The position numbers and the translations under genes were made by a program. The notes beneath the pieces were generated by a model, which was given only the letters and a program-made list of their open reading frames with translations, made no database searches and was not told the DNA's origin. Shown here one piece after another: positions 10,364 to 19,624 of a DNA stretch of 23,041 nt (the stretch's first letter is position 1; every line of letters begins with the position of its first letter). Origin of the DNA: Welwitschia mirabilis (lineage: Eukaryota > Gnetophyta > Gnetopsida > Welwitschiales); NCBI GenBank assembly GCA_051453625.1, contig JBOZIK010000001.1, positions 276,149,698-276,172,738 on the forward strand. Reading direction: 5' to 3'.

Positions 10364-10830
10364 GTTTTTAATAAATTGATAGATGAGTTACAAGAAAGAA
10401 GAAATGAGGCAAATTTTGTTAAAAAAACAATAATGAAGTTCACAAAAATCAATTCACCTATGTTTGAAGGGTATAATAATGTAGCTGAAGCAGATGTATG
10501 GCTAGTATCTATAATAAATAGAATTGATTTATTTATCTTTATAATAGAATATAAGGCTATCTTAAGTGGCTTAATTAAAAAATAATGTTGCATTATGGTG
10601 AGAAGAAGAGAAAACAAGATTTGAGTTTTTAGATTACCTTTCTTAGAAAGAGTTTAAATCCAAATTTAGAGAAAAATACATGTCTAAATATTATGTAAAT
10701 GAAAGAGAAAAATGATTGTATAGCCTCAGGTATGAATTTATAATAATAGCTAAATATGAGAAAAATTAATGAAATTATTAAGGTATGTATGAGAAACTTC
10801 TCATAATGAGATGGTAAAAGTAAGACTATG
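10364..10830 (+). pseudogene. Decayed chromovirus-type Ty3/gypsy gag
   Basis: In one plus-strand frame (10376-10585) the peptide reads through FTKINSPMFEG, ADVWL and a following I---D, the common plant gypsy Gag start (F-KL-PP-F-G ... EA--WL--IEKI-D). After a stop and a frame change, KEFKSKFREKYMSKYY (around 10640-10690) and NEREK, then YSL and IIIAKYEK (around 10700-10760), match the W--FK--F--KY-P, E--EF--L and V-EY--KF blocks. The Trp before KEFK is TAG. Stops and at least one frameshift make it non-functional. This Gag type differs from the minus-strand gag at 6.2-6.7 kb, so two gypsy elements are represented. Past 10824 there is only a 34-bp tandem pair (10824-10857, 10858-10892) and then a gap; no zinc knuckle or pol is seen. 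Confidence 0.8.
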
Positions 10831-10904
10831 GGTGGCTAACCTACATCCTAATATTAAGACCATAAGTGGCCAATATACATCATAATAATCAAGGATAAGT
10901 TAAA

Positions 10905-11288
10905 NNNNNNNNNNNNNNNNNNNNNNNNNNNNNNNNNNNNNNNNNNNNNNNNNNNNNNNNNNNNNNNNNNNNNNNNNNNNNNNNNNNNNNNNNNNNNNNN
11001 NNNNNNNNNNNNNNNNNNNNNNNNNNNNNNNNNNNNNNNNNNNNNNNNNNNNNNNNNNNNNNNNNNNNNNNNNNNNNNNNNNNNNNNNNNNNNNNNNNNN
11101 NNNNNNNNNNNNNNNNNNNNNNNNNNNNNNNNNNNNNNNNNNNNNNNNNNNNNNNNNNNNNNNNNNNNNNNNNNNNNNNNNNNNNNNNNNNNNNNNNNNN
11201 NNNNNNNNNNNNNNNNNNNNNNNNNNNNNNNNNNNNNNNNNNNNNNNNNNNNNNNNNNNNNNNNNNNNNNNNNNNNNNNNNNNNNNNN
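10905..11288. other. Assembly gap, 384 N
   Basis: 384 N. It begins where the rest of the plus-strand gypsy element would be expected. Confidence 0.95.
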
Positions 11289-11433
11289 TTGACATAAATA
11301 AATCATTTGTTTAAATCATCATGATGACTACATTCTAAAGGAGGGGTTTAATCATTAAAATATTTGAGTTAAACAAATACTTCCCCTCCATCCTGATAAT
11401 AAACGAACACACAAACATATATATTTATAAGGA

Positions 11434-11463
11434 GGGAGGGGGAAGAAGGGAAGGGGGTTGGGG
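11434..11463 (+). other. G-quadruplex candidate in AT-rich DNA
   Basis: Five G-runs of three or more (GGG, GGGGG, GGG, GGGGG, GGGG) separated by loops of one to five bases lie within 30 bases. This satisfies the usual G3+N1-7 quadruplex pattern. It is the most GC-rich short stretch in the window. Confidence 0.7.
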
Positions 11464-11631
11464 AAGAAAAGACAAAAAAAATTATGTGTTTGTTTACAAT
11501 TTTTTAAGCAAATTATTTTAGGTATTGAAAATTATTTGATGATGTAAAGGAGAACTCTTTTTTGTTTTTTAAATTTAAATATTTAGGTCTAATTGGAGAA
11601 AGTTTTCTACAATTATAATAGCACAAGGACT

Positions 11632-11746
11632 CTCAACTTTTCAATAATCTTAAGAAATCTTATCATAGAATTTCAAAATTATAACAACCCTCAACTTTTC
11701 AATAATCTTAAGAAATCTTATCATAGAATTTCAAAATTATAACAAC
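11632..11746 (+). repeat. Perfect 58-bp tandem duplication
   Basis: The unit starting ctcaacttttcaataatc at 11632-11689 is repeated at 11690-11746 with no mismatch over 57 bases. All other long repeats in the window are clearly diverged, so this duplication is recent, variable in copy number, or an assembly effect. No coding role is visible. Confidence 0.95.
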
Positions 11747-12839
11747 ATGTATGAATTTTTCTTCTCTCTTACTTGAGAATATATTTAAGTAACATGTTAT
11801 AATTAAGTCCTCATGATATATTTTCTTGTAAATATTGCATCATCTCTCAAGATTGATGTGTTTTTCCAAATAGATTAATTTGGTTTTATCATGTTATAAT
11901 ATTACAAAATTGCATGCAAAATATTTTTCTTGAAAAATTTTATGGGTTAGGTCCTCTAAAACCTTTATGATAGATAAAGCTCTTTTGTTGCATATTTGTG
12001 TTCATTATTATGCTATTTTAATAGTTTGATAATGGACATCTAACTTTGATATTAATGCTCTTAGATAATATTGTGTGATTTAGTTTTTAAATTTGTTAGA
12101 TNNNNNNNNNNTTCACTCTAAGATTGTGAAGGTTCTTTGACTAGTTATTACCATTCAAAAGCTTTCTTCCTCACTTAAAATTAAAATAGGATATTTTATC
12201 TATATACACATTTGAATAATAGTAAGAAAGTTTTATATACTAAAGCTAGTCCTATCACCTACTAACAATAGGTTATTTAATTTATTTTTTGAAATTCTTA
12301 TAACTATTACTAGATAGAAGGTTAATCATTTAACCATTTTTACCTTTTATAATCGAAGAAGCCTATTAATGAACTTTGTAATAATGAAGTTCAAACATCT
12401 TCTACTTTAGAGTTTATTTTGATTAAAATGATTTATCTAATGGTGAATATTATCCAATACTAAAAACTCAAAATATCTAATCCTATACATTTAGCCCACA
12501 AAAAGAAATTAATGTTTTTTCGTTTAAGAAGTCTTTGTGTCCAAAAAATGCACATGCTCCTATTACAAGTGATTCTCCTAAAAATATAAAAAAAATTAAG
12601 TATATAAAAACTCAAAATGGTGGAACCATGTAAATAGCTAATTTCATATACTTCTAAAGAAAACTAAGGTTTTTAATAGAAGTACTTATATTGTAGATAA
12701 GCCTTAAAGAACAAAATTTAAAACTATAATTAGCTTTAGGTTTTAGGAGAAAACCATAAGTATTTATAAATTTTACTTACAACCTAATGATTGGTTTATG
12801 TAATAAGATGATAGTCTCATTATTTATGTGTCCATGATT

Positions 12840-15800
12840 ATAAATTCTTGGAATGTTTTAGGGATCATAGATAGCCTTCAAAGAAAAAAGGCAGGGGTTT
12901 CATTTAATATTATCACCTATCTCTTAATTTTATATTATTATAAGAGTTTAAAATCTATAAAGAACAAATGAATTTTATGTTACATTATTCACAAAGCTTT
13001 AAACTAGTAGAAATAGTCTTTTATTATTTTATATTCACATTAACACTCTAAAATAGTTTAAGAAGATTGTCTTTCTTAAAATAAATGTACCTATATATTT
13101 ATTTCTTTTGATCATAATGTTTTTAAATATACTCTATTTATGCTCAAAATAATGCCTTTGTAAAAGGTACTTTATACTTTCTTCTAAATGTATCTTGGTT
13201 TTTTAGCGAGTAATTTCATATGATGTAGAAAATGTTTAATAAGATTTGAGGATTCTCTTTTCAAATGGATTCCCTAAGGACAAAAAAGGTTTACTAGTAT
13301 TTTNNNNNNNNNNNNNNNNNNNNACTTAATAACATTTCATAATATTCATATTCTCCTTTATACATTTTTAATACTTATTCAAATTTTCTATCAAGATGTG
13401 ATTGCATTTTTTAATGCCTTAATAAGTTATGTTTCTCCTATCTCTTTCTAAAATTAGAATACTTCTATTAAAGTTTGTGATTAATGATAATGAATACTTA
13501 TTATTAGATCATTATGCCATTTGTTTACATATCTACATTAGACATTTAGCTAAGTAAAATCATTCTTTTCTATTCACATTACATGAAAATGCATATGTTT
13601 CTAAATTAAGAAAAAATAATCTTCATATTTAGTAAAATAAAAAGCCTTGAACAAGTGGAAATACTTGATGGATTATATGAAGGATTTATGCTATGTGTTA
13701 TATTTGGAATTATTCTAAATTCATTGGTAGATAAATGACTACTAAAATAAGAGAAGTATATTTAAATACTCAATAATATATACTATTAGCTTTTATTACT
13801 ATAAGACAAGATCCTTTTAATCAGTATTATCTCTTATTGTAAAAAGTAGAGTTTTTTGGATTAATATTTAAGATGTTAATTTAAAGAATCTTTTAAGTTT
13901 TTTAAGATAGGTTTTTATTTTTCTAAATAAGAAAAAATTAAATTTAATGGATATTTACACTTTAATCCCAACACATTCTTAGTTATTTAGTCAAGGGTTT
14001 TAATAAGATCTTCAAATCATATGTTTTTTATCAACATCTCTTTAATCAAAATGATAACTTTATTTCCCAAAATATTTAGAATACTATTATCAATTTTTGA
14101 AGAAATATATTATATAAAATGAGTTAAAAGCATCTTACTTTGACATGTCTAATGATAAGGCTCAAAGAATGAATGGTGTTTTTTTAAGAATTTTATAAAA
14201 TTTATTGGAATATCATTAGGAAAGACCCCTTGAGGGAATTTCAGAAGGCCTTACATGAAGACATATTAGATATATATCTTATGTAATGTTTTATTTATCC
14301 TTTTCCAAAGTCAAGTGATTTGCATTCCCTTTCTAACTAGTGAACAATTACTTTACTTAATGTTTCTTATAAACTTTTAGCTAAATGTTTAGCTAATAAG
14401 CTAAAGACTATCTTACATGATATTATTTATATTTAGAAAAGTGATTTTATTAAAGGTAGATATATTCTTAATAAAGTTTTATCTCCTTCAAAAGATATAG
14501 TTTGATTAAAGGATACTAATTAAGATATTACTTCTATAAACTTAATTATGTAAAATATTACAATAGTATTGAATGAAAATTTATCTTAGCTTACATAGAA
14601 AAAGTAGGATTTATTAAGTTTTTCATTCATATGATAAACTTATGGTTTAAAAATGCAAATATTGTGTTCCTACTATAGGAGGCATTAGTTTTACCTATCA
14701 TATTAAAAAAAATTATAAGAAAAGAATGTCCTACAACATGCATTTTTTATTGTTACAGAAATATTTTTATGTCATGCTACTTAAAAGGATGAATAAAATT
14801 ATTTCATTCATATTATAGGCTTGATAGAAAAGTCTAAATAATCTTATTATTATCCAATTTATAGATTACTCCCTTTTGATTAAGAATTTTCAAGATGTAA
14901 TTAGAGACCTACTTTTTAGGATTGATCTTTATTATTCTCTCTTTTATTTCAAGATCACTTGGGAAAGTATTTAGTATTTACTTTAGTTTTTAGTATTTAA
15001 TCTTTTTAAAAAAATTATAAATAACTTTTCTCTAAATTATAAAATATTTTTCAAGATGATGAGGTGATAAAAGGAAATTATAAGCAACTATGGAACTTAT
15101 TATTAATAAGTTAGATATCAAAGAGATAAATTAAAAGCCAAAGAGTTCATGATGGCTAATAAATAGTTAGTTTGTAAAAGTATTTTATCTATTACTCATA
15201 TCTATTTTTTATTTTATTTAACTCTTGTTGCTTTAAGCTAAAAGAAAATTCAAAATTTATTTTTTGATCTTCAGTAGTTAGGTAATAATAATAGAAAAGG
15301 ATTTCATAGAGTTTCATAGAGGATTTATTACTTTTCCTTAAAGTGGGGAAAAAGATTTTGGTGTTTTTTGCTATTTTTATAAGGTATATCCCTCCATCAT
15401 GAGCTATTAGCTAATTTTTTAGATTCCATAAGATGATGGTATGATTTAATTTTGGAATAATTAAAGACTTTTTTCTAAAGAATAGACCAAGTTTGAAAGA
15501 TATAAATTTGATTAAATAATTTATGTTTCTAATGGATGTCAAGACTTAAGGATCAATCATTCTTAAGAAATTTTATATTATTTGAATAAGGATTTATAAG
15601 AATATTATTTAGGATAATTTATTTATCCCTTCTATATTAGAGGATATGGGGTTGGTTACCATTAAATAGTACTTAAATTATTTCCTTAATATCTTTATTC
15701 ATAGTTTATTAGTTTAATAGTGTTATGGATTATCTTTCATATATCCTTTTGCAGAATTAAGGAATTAAGTGAAAAAGCTTTTAGTATCTCTATAATGGAT

Positions 15801-16140
15801 TAAACACTATAACAGATTATTTTTTGGTATAATTTATTTTTTAGATTTTCAATGTGGTTCATATTTAAGCTAATCATGTTTAACACATAAACTCACTATA
15901 GTGAAAACATGATAGTTCTTTTTATTCTTACAAAGTATAAAATGTTATCATATGATTTTTAAAGACATGTCCACTAAAATCAGTCTAATAATTTATGATG
16001 ATGGATATTAAGAGATTAAAGCATCTATAGTACTTACTATGGTATTATATTCATTAAGGCCTACCTATTACTAGAATACTTTTGCATATAGGATTTGTAC
16101 CTACTACATGTTCTTTTTACAAAAATGAGAAAGATTTTAA
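12840..16140 (+). mobile_element. Decayed LINE (plant L1 type), endonuclease to C-terminal zinc finger
   Basis: Landmarks appear in LINE order. At 12840, INSWNVLGI followed by SLQRKK resembles the start of the apurinic endonuclease (K-L-SWN-RGL ... RK). At 14188, EFYKIYWNIIRKD and FQKALHEDIL begin the reverse transcriptase. At 14335-14400, N-stop-stop-TITLLNVSYKLLAKCLANKLK matches the NWRPI-LLN--YK--AK-LANRLK block. At 14437, SDFIKGRYILNKVL matches the SAFI-GR-I-DN block. QFIDYSLLI at 14855 takes the place of the FADDT catalytic site. NNNRKGFHRVS near 15285 matches the post-RT region, and GFVPTTCSFYKNEKD (16091-16135) the C-terminal zinc finger. The endonuclease-to-RT spacing of about 1.6 kb is right for a LINE. 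Dozens of stops, frameshifts and a 20-N gap (13304-13323) show that it is dead. It breaks off at about 16140 next to the copia LTR. Confidence 0.88.
13304..13323. other. Assembly gap, 20 N
   Basis: 20 N inside the LINE relic, between endonuclease and RT. Confidence 0.95.
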
Positions 16141-16307
16141 AATTGCTTGATTGATTGCTGAAATTCCTAAAGGGTGATGAATAGGAATAGAGATAAATAC
16201 TAAATCCAAAAAAAAAAAAAAAAATCTTTAAAGAGAATTAATCAACTTTATAAATAAAAAATATATATGTAAAAAATTACAAAACAGAAAAGTAATCAGC
16301 CAATAAG

Positions 16308-16318
16308 ATTTATAGTGA
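16308..16318 (-). promoter_or_regulatory. Possible TATA box of the LTR promoter
   Basis: Minus-strand cactataaatc, within the proposed LTR and upstream (in element orientation) of the T-rich and CACCC-like end. Position and sequence fit an LTR core promoter, but an AT-rich background makes chance matches easy. Confidence 0.3.
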
Positions 16319-16781
16319 TTTGGTAATCAGCCTACTCCACTTTTCAAGGAGAGACAATGATGTGGTCTTCTCTAGTTCTCTTATCATTCTTAAACTAATG
16401 ATTTTTTTGGCTGATCATAAATCACCTGCATAATAGTGATGATTTTTAGGCTTATCATTACTCTTTTACCCTTGAAGTCTTTCAAAGGTGTAGACTCAAC
16501 CATAAGAAAAAGAGAGAAAATTAAATTATGTCTTAAGCATAGATAAAATAGTATAGGATATAATCAAAATAATTACACAAGCTAGGATTACAAATTGCAG
16601 AGATTTCCAAAGATTGGTTTTGATTTCACTTCATAGAATCATTTATGTGTGTAACCCTAATAAAATAGATTTCAACCCTTTTAAAGAGAACAGAAAAATA
16701 GCTGTTGAAGAGAAATTTAGAATGATTATTCTAAGACATGCTAATTTGAGATTTTAAATAAATTTATGTTTCCAACATGAT

Positions 16782-17161
16782 NNNNNNNNNNNNNNNNNNN
16801 NNNNNNNNNNNNNNNNNNNNNNNNNNNNNNNNNNNNNNNNNNNNNNNNNNNNNNNNNNNNNNNNNNNNNNNNNNNNNNNNNNNNNNNNNNNNNNNNNNNN
16901 NNNNNNNNNNNNNNNNNNNNNNNNNNNNNNNNNNNNNNNNNNNNNNNNNNNNNNNNNNNNNNNNNNNNNNNNNNNNNNNNNNNNNNNNNNNNNNNNNNNN
17001 NNNNNNNNNNNNNNNNNNNNNNNNNNNNNNNNNNNNNNNNNNNNNNNNNNNNNNNNNNNNNNNNNNNNNNNNNNNNNNNNNNNNNNNNNNNNNNNNNNNN
17101 NNNNNNNNNNNNNNNNNNNNNNNNNNNNNNNNNNNNNNNNNNNNNNNNNNNNNNNNNNNNN
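16782..17161. other. Assembly gap, 380 N
   Basis: 380 N inside the proposed LTR. Open frames across it consist almost wholly of unknown residues and mean nothing. Confidence 0.95.
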
Positions 17162-17315
17162 ATAGTTTTCCCACAAGAAGAGGGGATGTCCACCCAGTTT
17201 TGAGTGGGGATATCTATATGAAAAACGTAGCTTCTTAACTCAACTGTGATAAGAGATTGCCATCTCATCACTTGATTCTTATAACTATTAGCATCGTTAA
17301 AATGTTTTACTTATA

Positions 17316-17328
17316 ATCTCATCCTTTT
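17316..17328 (-). other. Polypurine tract of the copia element
   Basis: Minus-strand gtcatcattg-aaaaggatgagat. It resembles the (A)n-GGGGGAGAT polypurine tract that directly precedes the 3' LTR in many plant copia elements, here with GGG changed to GAT. It would prime plus-strand DNA synthesis. Confidence 0.45.
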
Positions 17329-17666
17329 CAATGATGACATATCCAATGTCTAAAGGACCTTTGCAAAATAACCTCCCCCTGAGATGTAGATGAGATTCCC
17401 CTGAGTTTGATATCCCTGTTAATGAAAACTAAAATGATAAATCTATGGTATAGCCTTACTTCCCTTTTTTCCATCATTAATTCTAAAAGATAAACCAAAA
17501 GATACACCACAATACCCATGAAAAGCATGTGAATAAAATAATGAAAATAATGCATGAAAACAAGAGACACTATATTGGCCATTAATCAAAAAGAGAAAGA
17601 GAACAAAAAAGACACAAGAGAGATAGGACTAAAAGAAGAAGATTGAAAGAGAGTTTGAAGACATAT
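17329..17666 (-). other. 3' non-coding region of the copia element
   Basis: Lies between the end of the extra ORF and the polypurine tract. The 84-codon open frame at 17328-17582 is rich in hydrophobic residues, but it starts arbitrarily and matches nothing I know. I take it as chance. Confidence 0.45.
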
Positions 17667-18211
17667 TTAGTTAGATTCTAGTATGTCACCATTGCTACTA
17701 CTACTGCAAGAGGTGGATGCTGCCTCCAATATGAACTCACAAGAGACTTATTCATCTTGAATAGCTGAGATGAAATCTATTTGATCTCTTTTTTGGTTAA
17801 GGAGGTACCACTTGAAGACTCACTACGTTGCATGCACTTGATTTATCTTTAAGGAGAAGAAGGTAGAGCTATAGGTGCAGTTCCTTCCATAATTTTCATT
17901 CAGATAAATGAGGACATATCAAATGGCATTTGGAGTTTCAGAATTTTATTTTTGACTTTAAGTAGAACTGCCTGATCATGATATATCTTAGTAATAAGGC
18001 CTTCATATGGCAATGCTGTTGAACTCATAGATGTGTAGGAAGCCATGTTTTACAAAATTAGCTAAGGTAAGTTGGGTTAAATACTTTGAGCATAATAATA
18101 CATGACATATCACATAAAGGAGATACTTCATCCATATGACCAAGCTTTGAAATCAGATTGTTGAAGATGATGTAAAAGAGTATCTTGTATATTGTCCTTA
18201 AAATTTATGAG

Positions 18212-18644
18212 AATGGTAGTTTTTCATCCCTTTTATATTTCATATAAAACTTCATTGAGTTTATCTCTAGAAACTAAACTGTATAACACTAAATCTGAAG
18301 TAATGTGCACATATTCTACACACTCTAGTGGAAGCCCAATAGCATTATAAATCATTTTAGGATTAATCTCAATATCAATCAAATTTGATACAAACTAATT
18401 CTACTCATGCTGATCAAAATCATTATAGTAAAACATATGAACCAAATTTACTAGAGCATAAGGGTTTAGAATATATGTCTAACATAACTCTTCTAACCTG
18501 TGCAAAATATTGAAATAACACTTAAAAGTGTCATGTAAAATAACCCTCTCTAGAGTAAGAGGCTTGTTGTTAAATATTTAAGTCCACATTGCCTTTGCCC
18601 TACAAGTCACAAAAACTAGCTCTCCTTCTTTGTATTTACCTCTA
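18212..18644 (-). repeat. Duplicated N-terminal part of the extra ORF, copy A
   Basis: Matches 18753-19193 throughout, e.g. atggtagtt-ttcatccc, tctgaagtaatg / actgaagtaatg, ctagtggaagccc / ctagtggagaccc, attatagtaaaacat, ctctagagtaaga and ctccttctttgta. Similarity is roughly 80% by eye. The copy ends at a 100-N gap, near the part encoding the basic N terminus. Confidence 0.85.
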
Positions 18645-18744
18645 NNNNNNNNNNNNNNNNNNNNNNNNNNNNNNNNNNNNNNNNNNNNNNNNNNNNNNNN
18701 NNNNNNNNNNNNNNNNNNNNNNNNNNNNNNNNNNNNNNNNNNNN
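18645..18744. other. Assembly gap, 100 N
   Basis: 100 N between the two copies of the duplicated segment. Confidence 0.95.
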
Positions 18745-19193
18745 TTAGTGAAAATGGTAGTTCTTCATCCCTCTTATCTCTTATACAAAACTTTGTTATC
18801 TCTAAAAACTAAAATTTTTAAAACTAAAACTGAAGTAATGTATACATATTATATCTAGTCTAGTGGAGACCCAGTAGCATCAAAAATCATTTTAGGATAA
18901 AATGTCAATACTAATACTATACAAATTTGATACAAATTAATTCTACTCATGTTGATAAGAATCATTATAGTAAAACATGCAAACTAAATTTGCCAAATCA
19001 TGAGTATGAGGGTTCAGAATGTATATCCAACCTAACTCTTCCAATCTAGTAAAATATTGAAATAATACCTAAATATATCATGTAGAATAATCATCTCTAG
19101 AGTAAGATGCTTTTTATTGAAAATTTGAGTCCACATAACCTTTTCCCTAGGAGTTACAAAAAACTAGCACTCCTTCTTTATCTTTACCTCTGT
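18745..19193 (-). repeat. Duplicated N-terminal part of the extra ORF, copy B
   Basis: Second copy, offset by about 541 bases. It is joined to the true start region of the ORF (ATG at 19227), while copy A continues into the rest of the ORF. The two are too diverged to be alleles of one locus. Confidence 0.85.
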
Positions 19194-19227
19194 CCTTTCT
19201 TGAAATAGGAATTTTCTATTTTGGCAT

Positions 19228-19624
19228 AGAGGAAATGAATAAGAAAAGAGAAAGATATAAGCTATCAAAGAAGAAGAAGATCAAGAAAACAAACTGAGAG
19301 ATGAACACTTACTTCTGGAGGCTNNNNNNNNNNACATAGATATGTAAACAACTAGACTTTTAAGGATAGACATCCAATCTCCACTTAGTCTACAAGCCCA
19401 CTCTCAAGTGTGTGCATGCCTGACCTCCTAAGAGTATGGATGTTTAGATCTCTAGAATACCATAGTGGTCTACTAAGAAGACACGAATAATAGGTTTGGA
19501 TAAAAATAAAATTAAGATAATAGAAGACACTAGAAAATGGAAAAATAATGCTCCTAATGCACTCAAACTTGTTATTAATATTTACAAATTTTGGTATTGA
19601 TAACAAATAAAAAATTCATAGCTT
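19228..19624 (-). other. Spacer between copia pol and the extra ORF
   Basis: About 400 bases with a 10-N gap at 19324-19333. The 73-codon open frame at 19385-19606 has no recognisable motif. A spacer between pol and the downstream ORF is normal in SIRE-type elements. Confidence 0.5.

Larger units (their letters stand above)
11289..12839. other. AT-rich DNA upstream of the LINE endonuclease
   Basis: Contains the G-rich run and the 58-bp perfect duplication listed separately, and a 10-N gap at 12102-12111. For a plant L1 element the first ORF (RNA-binding, zinc knuckle) should lie to the left of the endonuclease at 12840, so part of 11.8-12.8 kb may be its remains. I could not identify any ORF1 motif, and the 5' end of the LINE is not defined. 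Confidence 0.4.
16156..17315 (-). repeat. Probable 3' LTR of the copia element
   Basis: Upstream of the proposed LTR on the minus strand is the purine tract aaaaggatgaga, followed by tataagtaaaacat at 17315 where the LTR (normally TG...) should start. The other end reads ttcatcaccctttaggaatttcagca, like the CTATTCACCCCCCTCTAG stretch common near the 3' end of plant copia LTRs, ending CA at 16156. Within it (minus strand) are actataaatc at about 16308-16317, a likely TATA element, and a run of 17 T at 16208-16224. The interval includes 380 N (16782-17161). Its partner LTR is outside the window, so the boundaries are proposed, not proven. Confidence 0.5.
17667..19227 (-). pseudogene. Decayed extra ('env-like'/plant transposon protein) ORF of the copia element
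   Basis: A plausible ATG at 19227 opens a basic, Lys/Arg-rich start (a K-I-P-I-S-R-K-D-R-G-K-D-K-E pattern after an early stop). Further down, in broken frames, come KPLTLERVILHD-like, INPKMIYNAIGLPLE, HITSDLVLYSLVSRD and LPYEGLITKIYHD (about 17960-18016). A Ser/Thr-rich tail then ends at a TAA at 17667-17669. This layout (basic N terminus, a domain with a 'G-PLEGV' segment, a late LPYG-like LTKIF motif, and a Ser-rich tail) resembles the downstream ORF of SIRE-type elements and the 'putative plant transposon protein' family. I assign it from memory of the pattern only. It is interrupted by a gap and by a duplication of its N-terminal part. It has many stops. Confidence 0.45.

Noticed and set aside
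10294-10617. 107-codon minus-strand frame
   Set aside because: It is the antisense shadow of the plus-strand gypsy gag, which shows real family motifs.
10854-11306. Open frames across the 384-N gap
   Set aside because: They consist almost wholly of unknown residues; the same holds for those across 16741-17271, 2247-2429 and 18589-18858.
16208-16224. Run of 17 A read as the poly(A) tail of the plus-strand LINE
   Set aside because: It lies inside sequence that reads better as the 3' end of the minus-strand copia LTR, and the LINE zinc-finger region is still incomplete when it is cut off at about 16140.
17328-17582. 84-codon hydrophobic frame as a membrane protein
   Set aside because: It lies between the end of the extra ORF and the polypurine tract, has no family resemblance, and overlaps decayed non-coding DNA.
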